From Myxococcales bacterium (GTDB lineage: Bacteria > Myxococcota > Polyangia > Fen-1088): a stretch of 12,716 bases of DNA. Shown one piece after another: positions 1-6,953 of this stretch. The notes under the pieces are model-generated. The model was not told the origin of the DNA and ran no database searches. It was given only the letters and a program-made list of their open reading frames with translations. Position 1 is the stretch's first letter, and every line of letters starts with the position of its first letter. The position numbers and the translations under genes were made by a program. Location of the stretch: positions 2,197 through 14,912 of the forward strand of contig PMLH01000528.1 in assembly GCA_003159055.1 (NCBI GenBank), read 5' to 3'.

Positions 1-936
1 ACCGTTCTGGTCGAGGATTTCGTTCCGTTGTGGGACGTTCCGTTGGTCGCGGAGGCCGTGGTCAGGCTCTTCGATCGGCTCGGGGATTGGAACAATCGGG
101 CGCGCGCTCGGTTGCGCTATGTGCTGGCTCGGCTGGGCTCCGAGACGTTCATAGCGGAATATCGCAAGGAGAGGGCGGCTCTAGAGACAGACTTCACCGT
201 GCCGAGCGCCTCGCTGGAGCGGCTCGCCGGCGATTCGCCTGCACCTACGAACGGTCCGCAGTCGGTCGAGGAAGGGGAGATCCCCCGCGGTTTCCTGCCC
301 GAACGCAATCGCGGATTGCTCACCGCCCATGTTCAGCTACGCAACGGCAACAGCTCCGCCCTGGATCTGGTTCGCGTTGCTCGAATCGCGCGAGGTTTGG
401 GCAACGGTGTCGTCGTTGCGACTCAGCAGCAGGACTTGTTGCTGCTCGGCATAGGCGCCGATCGCGTGGCAGATGCCCAAGCAGCGTTGGCGAAGCTGAG
501 TTTCGTTTGTGAGCCATCCCTCCCCAAGGTGGTGGCGTGCACCGGAGCCTCGACCTGCAAGCCAGGCATATGCCAGTCGCAAGCGCTGGCGGATGCCGTG
601 ACCGAACGCCTCCGGGGCTTGGCAAGCGAGAGGACATCCGAGCCCAGTACGATTCGGATCAGCGGGTGCCCCAACGGCTGCGGCGGCCATTCGATTGCGG
701 CCTTGGGTTTCGAAGGTCGGGCCCGCCGCTGCGGCAACCGCTTGTTGCCGATGTATGAAGTTGTCGCCGGCGGGAAGACGGCGGAAGGCGAGGTTCGGCT
801 CTCCCAGCGGCTTGGCTTGGTTCCTGAACAGGTCATCCCCGATTTCGTGGCGGAGATCTACGCCAAGCGCCTCACCGCGCCCGACGAGCTTCGCCCCGTT
901 GTGCAGCGTTTTGCACAGACCGAGACGAAGGAGTAG
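1..936 (+). CDS. Nitrite/sulfite reductase, sirohaem and 4Fe-4S type, C-terminal part (5' end outside window)
   Basis: The reading frame is open from base 1, so the gene starts upstream; 311 residues are visible of a family that is usually about 550 or longer. The enzyme reduces sulfite to sulfide (or nitrite to ammonia) with six electrons at a coupled sirohaem/4Fe-4S centre in the cytoplasm. All four cluster cysteines are present: CTGASTC at nt 538-558 (C-x5-C) and CPNGC at nt 667-681 (C-x3-C), in the usual contexts KVVACTGASTCKPGIC and RISGCPNGCGGHS. Upstream of them is the ferredoxin-like half-domain, followed by the nitrite/sulfite reductase fold (about residues 95-165). The TAG stop lies 6 nt before cysT, so the two genes are probably cotranscribed. 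That position next to sulfate permease genes favours assimilatory sulfite reduction over nitrite reduction, but the sequence alone does not separate the two substrates. Confidence 0.93.
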   Translation, partial: TVLVEDFVPLWDVPLVAEAVVRLFDRLGDWNNRARARLRYVLARLGSETFIAEYRKERAALETDFTVPSASLERLAGDSPAPTNGPQSVEEGEIPRGFLPERNRGLLTAHVQLRNGNSSALDLVRVARIARGLGNGVVVATQQQDLLLLGIGADRVADAQAALAKLSFVCEPSLPKVVACTGASTCKPGICQSQALADAVTERLRGLASERTSEPSTIRISGCPNGCGGHSIAALGFEGRARRCGNRLLPMYEVVAGGKTAEGEVRLSQRLGLVPEQVIPDFVAEIYAKRLTAPDELRPVVQRFAQTETKE

Positions 937-942
937 CGGCGC

Positions 943-1845
943 ATGCATTCATCCGCGACGGGAGACAGTGGCTCGCAAGCCCGGCGGACGTTGTCGCCCG
1001 TCGTCGGCCGGCGCCGCACGTGGCATTCGGGATCGCTGCCAGGTTTCCACGTGACCTTGGGCCTGACCCTGTTCTACCTGGGCATGGTCGTCATCCTGCC
1101 GCTCGCCGCATTGGCTCTCAAGGCCTGCGACCTGTCGCTTGCGCAATTCTGGGCCACCATTGTGTCGCCAAGAGCGCTCGCGGCATACAAGCTGAGCTTC
1201 GGGGGCGCTTTCCTCGCGGCGGGCATCAACGCCGTCGCCGGGCTGCTCTTGTCATGGGTCTTGGTTCGCTATCGATTCTTTGGCCGCGCGTTGATGGACG
1301 CCATCATCGATCTTCCGCTGGCCTTGCCCACAGCCGTTGCAGGCATCGCATTGACCGCCGTGTATGCCCCGAACGGAGTCGTCGGCGGCTTGCTCGATCG
1401 TCACGACATCCATATCGCCTACCACCTGCCGGGGGTGATCCTCGCCATGGTTTTTGTCGGGCTGCCGTTTTCCGTTCGTTCGGTCCAGCCGGTGCTGATG
1501 GAGATCGATCCGAAGGTCGAAGAGGCTGCGGCGGTCCTTGGTGCATCCCGACTGCGGACCTTCCTGCGCGTGATTTTGCCCCTGCTGACCCCGTCCGTGG
1601 TCACGGGCTTCACGCTCGCCTTTGCGCGGGCCGTCGGGGAGTACGGTTCGATCGTCTTCATTTCAGGGAACCTGCCGGGCCAAACCGAGATCGTGCCACT
1701 TCTCATCGTGACCAAGCTTGAGCAATTCCAGTACCCGGAAGCGACCGCGCTGGCTGTGGTCATGCTGGCCGGCTCGCTTCTCACGCTTCTGGTCTTGAAC
1801 TTCATCCAGGCGAGAAGTCGCAGGTGGGCAACCCATGGCTCGTAG
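943..1845 (+). CDS. cysT: Sulfate/thiosulfate ABC transporter permease CysT (CysU)
   Basis: 300 residues; one of two membrane subunits of the sulfate/thiosulfate importer. The N-terminus is hydrophilic (about 35 residues), followed by the family signature LPGFHVTLGLTLFYL and then hydrophobic segments near residues 37-58, 84-108, 124-144, 161-178, 216-240 and 268-288. The EAA loop that docks the ATPase is EEAAAVLGASRLRTFLRVILP (about 193-213). ATG at 943 is preceded by AAGGAG (928-933), which overlaps the end of the reductase gene, with 9 nt spacing. It overlaps cysW by 11 nt. Chromate, selenate and molybdate can be adventitious substrates of this transporter class (family knowledge), which matters because chromate resistance genes lie a few kb downstream. 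No sulfate-binding protein gene (cysP/sbp) is in the window. Confidence 0.96.
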   Translation: MHSSATGDSGSQARRTLSPVVGRRRTWHSGSLPGFHVTLGLTLFYLGMVVILPLAALALKACDLSLAQFWATIVSPRALAAYKLSFGGAFLAAGINAVAGLLLSWVLVRYRFFGRALMDAIIDLPLALPTAVAGIALTAVYAPNGVVGGLLDRHDIHIAYHLPGVILAMVFVGLPFSVRSVQPVLMEIDPKVEEAAAVLGASRLRTFLRVILPLLTPSVVTGFTLAFARAVGEYGSIVFISGNLPGQTEIVPLLIVTKLEQFQYPEATALAVVMLAGSLLTLLVLNFIQARSRRWATHGS

Positions 1846-2707
1846 CGTGCAGGGGGGACTGTTCGCACAGGCCAACAGCGTGCGCACAGAGCCAGTCGCG
1901 GTTCGCTTGGTGCTGCTCGGCGCGGCCATCGCGTTTCTCTCACTCGTCGTGTTGCTGCCGCTTGCCGCTGTCTTCACCCAGGCGTTGGCCAAGGGCCTGC
2001 CCGGCTACCTTGCGGCTCTCGCACAAGGCGAGACCGCAGCCGCCATCAAGCTGACCCTGCTGACCGCCGCCATCGCGGTTCCCTTGAACACGGTCTTCGG
2101 CGTGCTTGCGGCCTGGACCCTGGCAAAGTACAGATTTCCAGGGCGCAACCTCCTCGTCACCCTCATCGATCTTCCGTTCACCGTTTCGCCCGTGATTTCG
2201 GGATTGGTCTTCGTGCTTCTGTTCGGCAGTCGGGGCTTCCTAGGCGGTTGGCTCGACGAGCACAACATCAAGATCGTCTTCGCTGCGCCCGGAATCGTGC
2301 TCGCCACGATCTTCGTGACCTTTCCCTTCGTGGCTCGCGAGATTCTGCCGGCGCTGCACGCGGCGGGGAACGGAACCGAGGAGGCCGCACTGACCCTGGG
2401 CGCCGGTGGTTGGCGCATTCTATTTCGGGTGACGCTGCCCAAAATCAAGTGGGCGCTGATCTATGGCGTGATCCTTTGCAACGCCCGCGCCATGGGGGAA
2501 TTCGGGGCCGTCTCGGTGGTCTCGGGGCACATTCGAGGCCTGACCAACACCGTCCCACTGCAGGTCGAGATTCTCTACAACGAGTACGATTTCGTAGGCG
2601 CCTTCGCTGTGGCGTCGCTGCTGACCTTGTTGGCGTTCGCAACCCTTGTGGTCAAGAAGGTTGTGGAACATCGGGCGGCAGCGAGCCTGTGTGGAAAGAG
2701 AACATGA
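1835..2707 (+). CDS. cysW: Sulfate/thiosulfate ABC transporter permease CysW
   Basis: 290 residues; second membrane subunit, pairing with CysT. Six hydrophobic segments are visible (about 24-48, 68-96, 112-132, 148-166, 206-230, 253-275). The EAA loop is TEEAALTLGAGGWRILFRVTLP (about 181-202). The conserved block IDLPFTVSPVISGLVFVLLFG (111-131) is typical of CysW. ATG 1835 lies inside the 3' end of cysT with AGGTGG at 1822-1827 in front of it, so translation is probably coupled. The last codon overlaps the cysA start as ATGA (2704-2707). The gene is full length and shows no damage. Confidence 0.96.
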   Translation: MARSVQGGLFAQANSVRTEPVAVRLVLLGAAIAFLSLVVLLPLAAVFTQALAKGLPGYLAALAQGETAAAIKLTLLTAAIAVPLNTVFGVLAAWTLAKYRFPGRNLLVTLIDLPFTVSPVISGLVFVLLFGSRGFLGGWLDEHNIKIVFAAPGIVLATIFVTFPFVAREILPALHAAGNGTEEAALTLGAGGWRILFRVTLPKIKWALIYGVILCNARAMGEFGAVSVVSGHIRGLTNTVPLQVEILYNEYDFVGAFAVASLLTLLAFATLVVKKVVEHRAAASLCGKRT

Positions 2708-3795
2708 ACGTCCAAGTCGACCAACTCACCAAGCGCTTCGCGAGCGAAGGCGCGCCGGCGGTCCACGAGGCCAGCTTCGAGGCGCCGGACGGTTGCATCA
2801 CCACACTGCTAGGTCCGTCGGGCTCGGGCAAGACAACGGTTTTGCGGGTGATTGCGGGGCTGGAATTTGCCGACGCCGGCCGCGTGTTGGTGGGTGGCGA
2901 GGACGTCATCGGCGTTCCGGTTCGAAAGCGGGGCTTCGGCTTCGTGTTTCAGAATTTCTCTCTCTTCGACCACCTGTCGGTTCGGGAGAACATCGCCTTC
3001 GGGCTGCGCGTACAGCGCAAGAGCCAGTCGGAAGTGCGAGACCGGGTTGAGGAGCTGCTGGCTCTTGTCCAGTTGACTGGACATGGAGACAAGTATCCCG
3101 CCCAGCTTTCCGGCGGTCAGCGCCAGCGGGTCGGCTTTGCACGCGCGCTCGCACCGCGGCCGAGGCTACTTTTGCTGGACGAGCCGTTCGGCGCTCTCGA
3201 TGCAAGGGTTCGGGCCGAGTTGCGCGAGTGGCTGCGTCGCCTTCATGAGATGACGCATGTCACGACCATCATGGTCACGCACGATCAAGAAGAGGCTCTC
3301 GACTTGTCGGACCGCCTGGTCGTGATGAACCAGGGTCGCGTGAACCAGGTCGGTACCCCGGCCGCGATCTACGAGAATCCGGCCTCCTCGTTCGTCGCTT
3401 CGTTCGTCGGTTCTGCCAACGTGCTGCGCGGTCACGTCGTCGACGGGCGGGCGCAGGTCGCATCGACGTCGCTACCTCTGTCGGCGAGGTTCTCCGACGG
3501 CGCCAGGGTCGAAGCGGTGGTTCGGCCACACGATATTCGCATCGAGCGGCCGGCGGGCACTCTCATTGCTTCGGGCGCCGGCAAGTCGAATCATCGAGAA
3601 CGAGCCAGTGGGCGCATTCAGCGCATCGTGGATTTAGGCACGCACTTCAAGCTCGAATTGGATCTGCCCACCTGCGAGTTGGTGACCGTGCACCTGTCGC
3701 GGGCCGACTTCGAGAAGCTCGCGCTTGAGAAGGACGAGTGGGTCTTGATCGACCTCGACCACGCCCGCGTCTTTCTCGACGACTACGTCATCTGA
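2704..3795 (+). CDS. cysA: Sulfate/thiosulfate ABC transporter ATP-binding protein CysA
   Basis: 363 residues from ATG 2704, which overlaps the cysW stop by 4 nt. The frame stays open further upstream, but that stretch is a shadow of cysW, so the overlap ATG is the start. All ATPase motifs are present: Walker A GPSGSGKT (37-44), Q-loop Gln83 in VFQNF, signature LSGGQ (135-139), Walker B LLLLDE (155-160), D-loop ALD (164-166) and switch His193 in VTHD. After about residue 235 comes the C-terminal TOBE-like regulatory domain (VVRPHDIRIER near 272-282; LSRADFEKL near 331-339). It powers sulfate/thiosulfate import through CysT/CysW at the cytoplasmic face. It ends the operon: it is followed by a hairpin and then a convergent gene. 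Confidence 0.96.
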   Translation: MNVQVDQLTKRFASEGAPAVHEASFEAPDGCITTLLGPSGSGKTTVLRVIAGLEFADAGRVLVGGEDVIGVPVRKRGFGFVFQNFSLFDHLSVRENIAFGLRVQRKSQSEVRDRVEELLALVQLTGHGDKYPAQLSGGQRQRVGFARALAPRPRLLLLDEPFGALDARVRAELREWLRRLHEMTHVTTIMVTHDQEEALDLSDRLVVMNQGRVNQVGTPAAIYENPASSFVASFVGSANVLRGHVVDGRAQVASTSLPLSARFSDGARVEAVVRPHDIRIERPAGTLIASGAGKSNHRERASGRIQRIVDLGTHFKLELDLPTCELVTVHLSRADFEKLALEKDEWVLIDLDHARVFLDDYVI

Positions 3796-3835
3796 CTCCC
3801 TATCTGACTCCTACGACGGGCGAGTAGTTAAGAAT

Positions 3836-3857
3836 GGGCCGCTTGCAGAAGCGGCCC
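3836..3857. terminator. Bidirectional hairpin terminator between cysA and the convergent porin gene
   Basis: Perfect 9-bp inverted repeat GGGCCGCTT (3836-3844) / AAGCGGCCC (3849-3857) with a 4-nt GCAG loop. Read on the minus strand it is followed by ATTCTTAACT, a moderately T-rich tail, so it fits best as the terminator of the porin gene. On the plus strand there is no T-run, but the stem could still end the cysTWA transcript. It lies 40 nt after the cysA stop and 33 nt from the porin stop. Confidence 0.8.
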
Positions 3858-3890
3858 AGCCGTCCATGGCCTAGGGCTGGCCGAATCGAT

Positions 3891-5378
3891 CTAGTAGCCC
3901 ACCTGCAGGCGGCCGATGAGGATTCGCTCGGTCTTGCGGTCGGCGGTCGCGCTGCCGTTCTTCGCACCGCCGGTGAACGCGGTCTGGTCGTAACTGGCCG
4001 CGATGCGAAGGCTCTGCGTCAGGTACCAGTTGAGCGCAAAGCCGAAGGCCTTGGCCTTGGCGACCGACTTGCTGGGGTCAGCCAGGGTGGAAAAGGCCGC
4101 GCTGTCGATGGTCAACCAATTGTAGCGGGCGCCGATCTCGAGCGCGCCCAGGGTTCCAGCCGTGAGATTCACTGGGTGCCTGACCTTCGGGCCTTCGTAG
4201 GTTCTGTCGCCACCAATCACGTACACGACGGTGACGTGTCCAGCCGAGTTCTTCACCGTCGAGTCATCGCTGCCCTTCTCGACCGCCTGGCGCTCATACA
4301 GGTACTCGGCCTCGATTCCGGCTGGCCCGTAGTAGTAGTAAAGCTGAGGATTGAGCCGCGTGTGGCGGTGCAAAGCGACCACGGTCAGCGCTGTGTCGGT
4401 GGGGCTGGTCAGGTACGAGAAAATTGTGTTCTGGCCGATCGACTTGAAGGAGCCGAGCCACGCGCCCGCGACGGCTCCATTCGAGATGGTGGGGCTTCCC
4501 TTCTCAGAGCCGGTTTCGGCGGCAAAGCCGGCGCCGAGACGCCCAAGCCAGCGCAGCGAAGCATCTGCAAACGGCTGTACGAAAATGCGACCGGCGAGGC
4601 TCTTGGAATAGCTGCTGTCGACGTCGTTGAGCGCCGAGTCGGGCGCACCGTTGAAGATGGCCGCCTCGTAGCGGAGGGTCCCACCGGCGATGTCTCCCCA
4701 AAGCTGGACGCCGACGTCGCGCTGGGCGGACAAGTCTTGGTCAAGGGCGCGTTCGGTGAAGACCAGGTTGTTGTCGGATTGAAGTCTCTCGAGCCCGATG
4801 GGCGGCTTGAACTTGCCGGCCCGCAGGCGCAGCCACGGAAATGGATGCAGGTCAACGAAAGCATCGAAAAGCTGCAGCGTGCCGCCCGCGAAGTCCGGCG
4901 TGATCAAGGCGTCGGCCAGACCGGCCAAGGTGACCTCGATGGTCGGCCGGGCGCGACGGACCAGGAAGGTGTCGGCGTCGCGAAGGGAGTCGTCGCCGAA
5001 GAATCGGCGTCCATCGATCTGCAGTTGCCCGTGGATGCGCGCCTGGTAGGCGCCATCCGCGCTGCGAATGCCGAGTCCGGCCTCCTCGGCCACGACGACC
5101 GACGCGGGGGTGCTGGGCACGACCTGGGCGGTTGCCAGCTTGCGTGCTGCGGCCTCGGTACGGCGTTCTAGCTCGTCAACGCGGGATTGCACGGCATCGA
5201 GCGCCGACTGCGAGGCCGCCTGTGGCGTTGCGGGGGAGGGAGCCGAGGCGACGTCTGCGGCGGAAACCGAGGGGCTTTCCTGCGCAAGGGCGGGCGCGCC
5301 CGAAAGCGCGAGCCCGACGGAAATCGCGATCAATCGCTGGAGCTTGAGAGGTCTTCCTGGTTTCTTGGCAAGGTTCAC
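3891..5378 (-). CDS. Outer-membrane porin of the phosphate-selective OprO/OprP family
   Basis: 495 residues. A signal peptide spans about 1-32 (positive MNLAKKPGRPLKLQR, hydrophobic core, cleavage after APALA). An Ala/Pro-rich stretch and a short coiled coil (about 58-84, VQSRVDELERRTEAAARKLA) follow, then the beta-barrel from about residue 108 (ARIHGQLQIDGRRFF). The block LRAGKFKPPIGLERLQSDNNLVFTERA is a hallmark of the OprO/OprP porin family, and the protein ends in an aromatic residue (VGY), as barrel proteins do. Family members pass phosphate, pyrophosphate or other anions, so the specificity here is not shown. The start is GTG (5378-5376) with AAGGAGG (5383-5389 on this strand) 4 nt upstream. 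Its promoter region carries a 16-bp palindrome shared with two other loci. The neighbours suggest an anion such as sulfate, but this is inference. Confidence 0.92.
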   Translation of the reverse strand: MNLAKKPGRPLKLQRLIAISVGLALSGAPALAQESPSVSAADVASAPSPATPQAASQSALDAVQSRVDELERRTEAAARKLATAQVVPSTPASVVVAEEAGLGIRSADGAYQARIHGQLQIDGRRFFGDDSLRDADTFLVRRARPTIEVTLAGLADALITPDFAGGTLQLFDAFVDLHPFPWLRLRAGKFKPPIGLERLQSDNNLVFTERALDQDLSAQRDVGVQLWGDIAGGTLRYEAAIFNGAPDSALNDVDSSYSKSLAGRIFVQPFADASLRWLGRLGAGFAAETGSEKGSPTISNGAVAGAWLGSFKSIGQNTIFSYLTSPTDTALTVVALHRHTRLNPQLYYYYGPAGIEAEYLYERQAVEKGSDDSTVKNSAGHVTVVYVIGGDRTYEGPKVRHPVNLTAGTLGALEIGARYNWLTIDSAAFSTLADPSKSVAKAKAFGFALNWYLTQSLRIAASYDQTAFTGGAKNGSATADRKTERILIGRLQVGY

Positions 5379-5436
5379 GGGGCCTCCTTGTGGGTCTATT
5401 GGGTTTTCGTTTCTCTGTACCTGTTGAAAGACGCTA

Positions 5437-5452
5437 GTCTAGTAAACAAGAC
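5437..5452 (-). promoter_or_regulatory. Palindromic operator candidate, copy A (porin promoter)
   Basis: Plus-strand GTCTAGTAAACAAGAC; its dyad is GTCTnGTnnACnAGAC with all 12 symmetric positions intact. The flanking CAT is also shared with copies B and C; over 20 bp (5436-5455) copy A matches copy C at 18 positions and copy B at 17. It lies 59-74 nt upstream of the porin start codon. Confidence 0.65.
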
Positions 5453-5600
5453 ATGAGAGGCAAAGAAAGACTTCCGCGCATGCGGCTTTCTGGCCCGAAG
5501 TGGACTGCACTGTGTACCCGACTGTGGTCGCCGCCAGCACAGCCATGCCACGGCGGCCACTCGCCTCGCGGTGGAACACGCCAACACGCTGTGGTTGTTC

Positions 5601-5628
5601 TTGACTGAAGCCGCATGTCTTGTATAGT
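5601..5628 (+). promoter_or_regulatory. Sigma-70-type promoter for the microprotein gene
   Basis: TTGACT (5601-5606), a 16-bp spacer and TATAGT (5623-5628), each 5 of 6 to consensus. The predicted transcript starts near 5635, leaving about a 50-nt leader with a strong ribosome site. The -10 hexamer lies inside palindrome copy B, so a protein bound there should block RNA polymerase. Confidence 0.65.
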
Positions 5629-5632
5629 AGAG
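5617..5632 (+). promoter_or_regulatory. Palindromic operator candidate, copy B (microprotein promoter)
   Basis: GTCTTGTATAGTAGAG, which keeps 10 of the 12 symmetric positions of GTCTnGTnnACnAGAC and carries the shared CAT flank (5614-5616). It overlaps the -10 of the promoter at 5601-5628. Confidence 0.6.
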
Positions 5633-5684
5633 TTAAGATGTCGTTAACTAGACACTAGTTTCCGCCCGCGAAAGGAGTCCGATC

Positions 5685-5873
5685 ATGGTTACGTTGGTTG
5701 CGGTTGTTGGAGTCTTGGCCGCCCTGGCAGCTCTATTGTTGCTGCCGGCGCTCCTTTTGCAACGATTTCTTCGCGAAGCGTGCGCCTGTGTGCCCGTGGA
5801 CGAGCTTGACAACACCTGGGAGGCGGGCGGTGCTGAATCGTTGCGCCTGGTGACGGTCGACAGGTCAAGCTGA
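5685..5873 (+). CDS. Hypothetical 62-residue single-pass membrane microprotein
   Basis: I do not recognise a family. The ORF is supported by its signals: promoter TTGACT/TATAGT at 5601-5628, a strong ribosome site AAAGGAG (5671-5677) 7 nt before ATG 5685, and hairpins right after it. The protein has one long hydrophobic helix (about residues 2-26, rich in Val, Ala and Leu), then QRFLREACACVPVDELDNTWEAGG and a short polar tail. Two cysteines one residue apart (ACAC) follow the helix and could bind a metal or form a disulfide, but nothing proves this. The stop codon lies inside a hairpin arm. It sits between a porin and chrB, transcribed in the same direction as chrBA but with its own promoter and a terminator-like hairpin before chrB. 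A role at the membrane during oxyanion stress is only a guess. Confidence 0.62.
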   Translation: MVTLVAVVGVLAALAALLLLPALLLQRFLREACACVPVDELDNTWEAGGAESLRLVTVDRSS

Positions 5874-5884
5874 CCTTTCAGCTT
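5867..5884 (+). other. Perfect hairpin over the microprotein stop codon
   Basis: AAGCTGA (5867-5873), CCTT loop, TCAGCTT (5878-5884). The stop TGA is the end of the left arm. There is no T-run after it, so it may protect the 3' end or act together with the hairpin at 5931-5951. Confidence 0.5.
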
Positions 5885-5930
5885 GCGCGGCCCTCGGGCC
5901 ACCCGGAGCTTGCCTGGTGGTCGGTCCTTT

Positions 5931-5951
5931 CGGGCGCGCGAGCCCGGTTTT
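5931..5951 (+). terminator. Terminator-like hairpin before chrB
   Basis: CGGGC (5931-5935) / GCCCG (5942-5946) with a 6-nt GCGCGA loop, then G and TTTT (5948-5951). The stem is short but GC-only and is followed by a T-run. It would insulate chrBA from the microprotein transcript; the chrB -35 begins 3 nt later. Confidence 0.5.
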
Positions 5952-5953
5952 CC

Positions 5954-5981
5954 TTGACATGATTCAGTTGAATCGTAAGCT
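5954..5981 (+). promoter_or_regulatory. chrBA promoter region with operator-like dyad
   Basis: A perfect -35 TTGACA lies at 5954-5959. The best -10 is poor (TAAGCT, 5976-5981, 16-bp spacer). Between them lies GATTCAGTTGAATC (5961-5974), a dyad with 6-bp arms GATTCA/TGAATC. A further TGAATCA is at 5988-5994. A good -35, weak -10 and dyad in the spacer are what one expects of a repressed inducible promoter. ChrB is known to control chr operons in response to chromate, so autoregulation here is likely but inferred. Confidence 0.55.
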
Positions 5982-6008
5982 TGCAGATGAATCAACAAGG
6001 AAGATCTC

Positions 6009-6953
6009 GTGAAAACGGCCGAGAGACCATGGTTGCTGCTCATTCACCGGATTCCGCCCAAGCCCAACTACTTGCGCGTGAAGATGGGGCGTCGTCTGCA
6101 GGGGCTGGGGGCCATGGCTATCAAGAATTCCGTCTACGCTCTCCCAAAGAGCGATGAGGCTCAAGAGGACTTTGCGTGGGTGGCTCGCGAGATTGTCGAG
6201 GAACATGGCGAGGCTTCCGTGGTCGAAGCACGCTTCGTGAGCGGACTGACCGACGGGCAGGTCGAGGCCATGTTTCAGTCGGCCCGGGAGGCTGATTATG
6301 CAGCCATCATCGAGGATGCTCAGCGGCTCCGGGCGGCCCTGACTGACGGGGCGAGCATCGAGCCCGAGGTCGGCCGGCTGCGCAGGCGTCTGTGCGAGCT
6401 GGTCGAGATCGACTTTTTCGGAGCCAATGGAAGGGAAGCAGCCGAGGCCCTGATAGCGGACTTGGAGGGATACATGGAAGCAGCAGGAGAGAAGAGTGCG
6501 CGGAAGCCGGAACCGGTACGAATCGAGAGCGGACGAACCTGGGTCACGCGCAGGGGAATCAAGGTCGACCGCATCGCGAGCGCATGGCTGATTGGGAATT
6601 TCATCGATCGGAAGGCAACCTTCAAGTTCGTCCCTGGCCAGCACTACATGCCTTTGCCTGGCGAGCTGCGCTTTGACATGTTCGAGGCGGAATACACGCA
6701 CGAAGGCGACCGGTGCACGTTCGAGGTTTTGCTGGAGCGATTCGGACTGGCCGAACCGGGGTTGCGCCAGGTGGCCGAAGTCGTCCACGACATCGACCTC
6801 AAGGACGGAAAGTATGGTCGCCCGGAGACCGCCGGAATCGACCGGCTGATCGCCGGGCTGGCCACAAGCAACCCCGACGACGAGGCTCGTCTCGCCCAGG
6901 GAAGTCTCTTGTTCGCAAGCCTTCACGAATCATTCAAGGGGAGCAAGCCCTGA
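6009..6953 (+). CDS. chrB: ChrB, chromate-responsive regulator / chromate resistance protein
   Basis: 314 residues from GTG 6009, with AAGGAAG (5997-6003) 5 nt upstream. The N-terminal part (about 5-130) begins PWLLLIHRIPPKPNYLRVKMGRRLQGLGAMAIKNSVYALP, typical of full-length ChrB and rich in basic residues as in a DNA-binding domain. A helical linker follows, then the ChrB C-terminal domain (about 176-310) with TWVTRRGIKVDRIASAWLI, FEAEYTHEGDRCTFEVLL and VHDIDLKDGKYGRPETAGID. In studied bacteria, ChrB senses chromate and controls transcription of the chr operon. The stop TGA overlaps the chrA ATG (TGATG at 6951-6955), so the two are translationally coupled. No damage is visible. Confidence 0.95.
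   Translation: MKTAERPWLLLIHRIPPKPNYLRVKMGRRLQGLGAMAIKNSVYALPKSDEAQEDFAWVAREIVEEHGEASVVEARFVSGLTDGQVEAMFQSAREADYAAIIEDAQRLRAALTDGASIEPEVGRLRRRLCELVEIDFFGANGREAAEALIADLEGYMEAAGEKSARKPEPVRIESGRTWVTRRGIKVDRIASAWLIGNFIDRKATFKFVPGQHYMPLPGELRFDMFEAEYTHEGDRCTFEVLLERFGLAEPGLRQVAEVVHDIDLKDGKYGRPETAGIDRLIAGLATSNPDDEARLAQGSLLFASLHESFKGSKP

Larger units (their letters stand above)
5379..5684. other. Divergent intergenic regulatory region (porin leftwards, microprotein rightwards)
   Basis: No gene is supported here. It holds the porin ribosome site (5383-5389), palindrome copy A (5437-5452), a GC-rich middle part with a stem (5526-5533 with 5551-5558, 8 bp including one G-T wobble, 17-nt loop), a promoter with palindrome copy B (5601-5632) and the microprotein ribosome site (5671-5677). 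The porin promoter proper is weak: on the minus strand, TTTACT inside palindrome A is a possible -10 (4 of 6), but no good -35 lies in front of it. Confidence 0.6.

Noticed and set aside
3834..5171. Long plus-strand open frame (445 codons) opposite the porin gene
   Set aside because: It is the antisense shadow of a clear porin with signal peptide and family motifs; its translation shows no recognisable domain and it starts inside the terminator hairpin.
5396..5616. Short minus-strand open frames in the divergent intergenic region
   Set aside because: They overlap promoters and palindromes A and B, lack ribosome sites and have arginine-rich shadow-like composition.
5964..6926. Long minus-strand open frame opposite chrB
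   Set aside because: Antisense shadow of chrB, common in high-GC DNA; no ribosome site or family motif.
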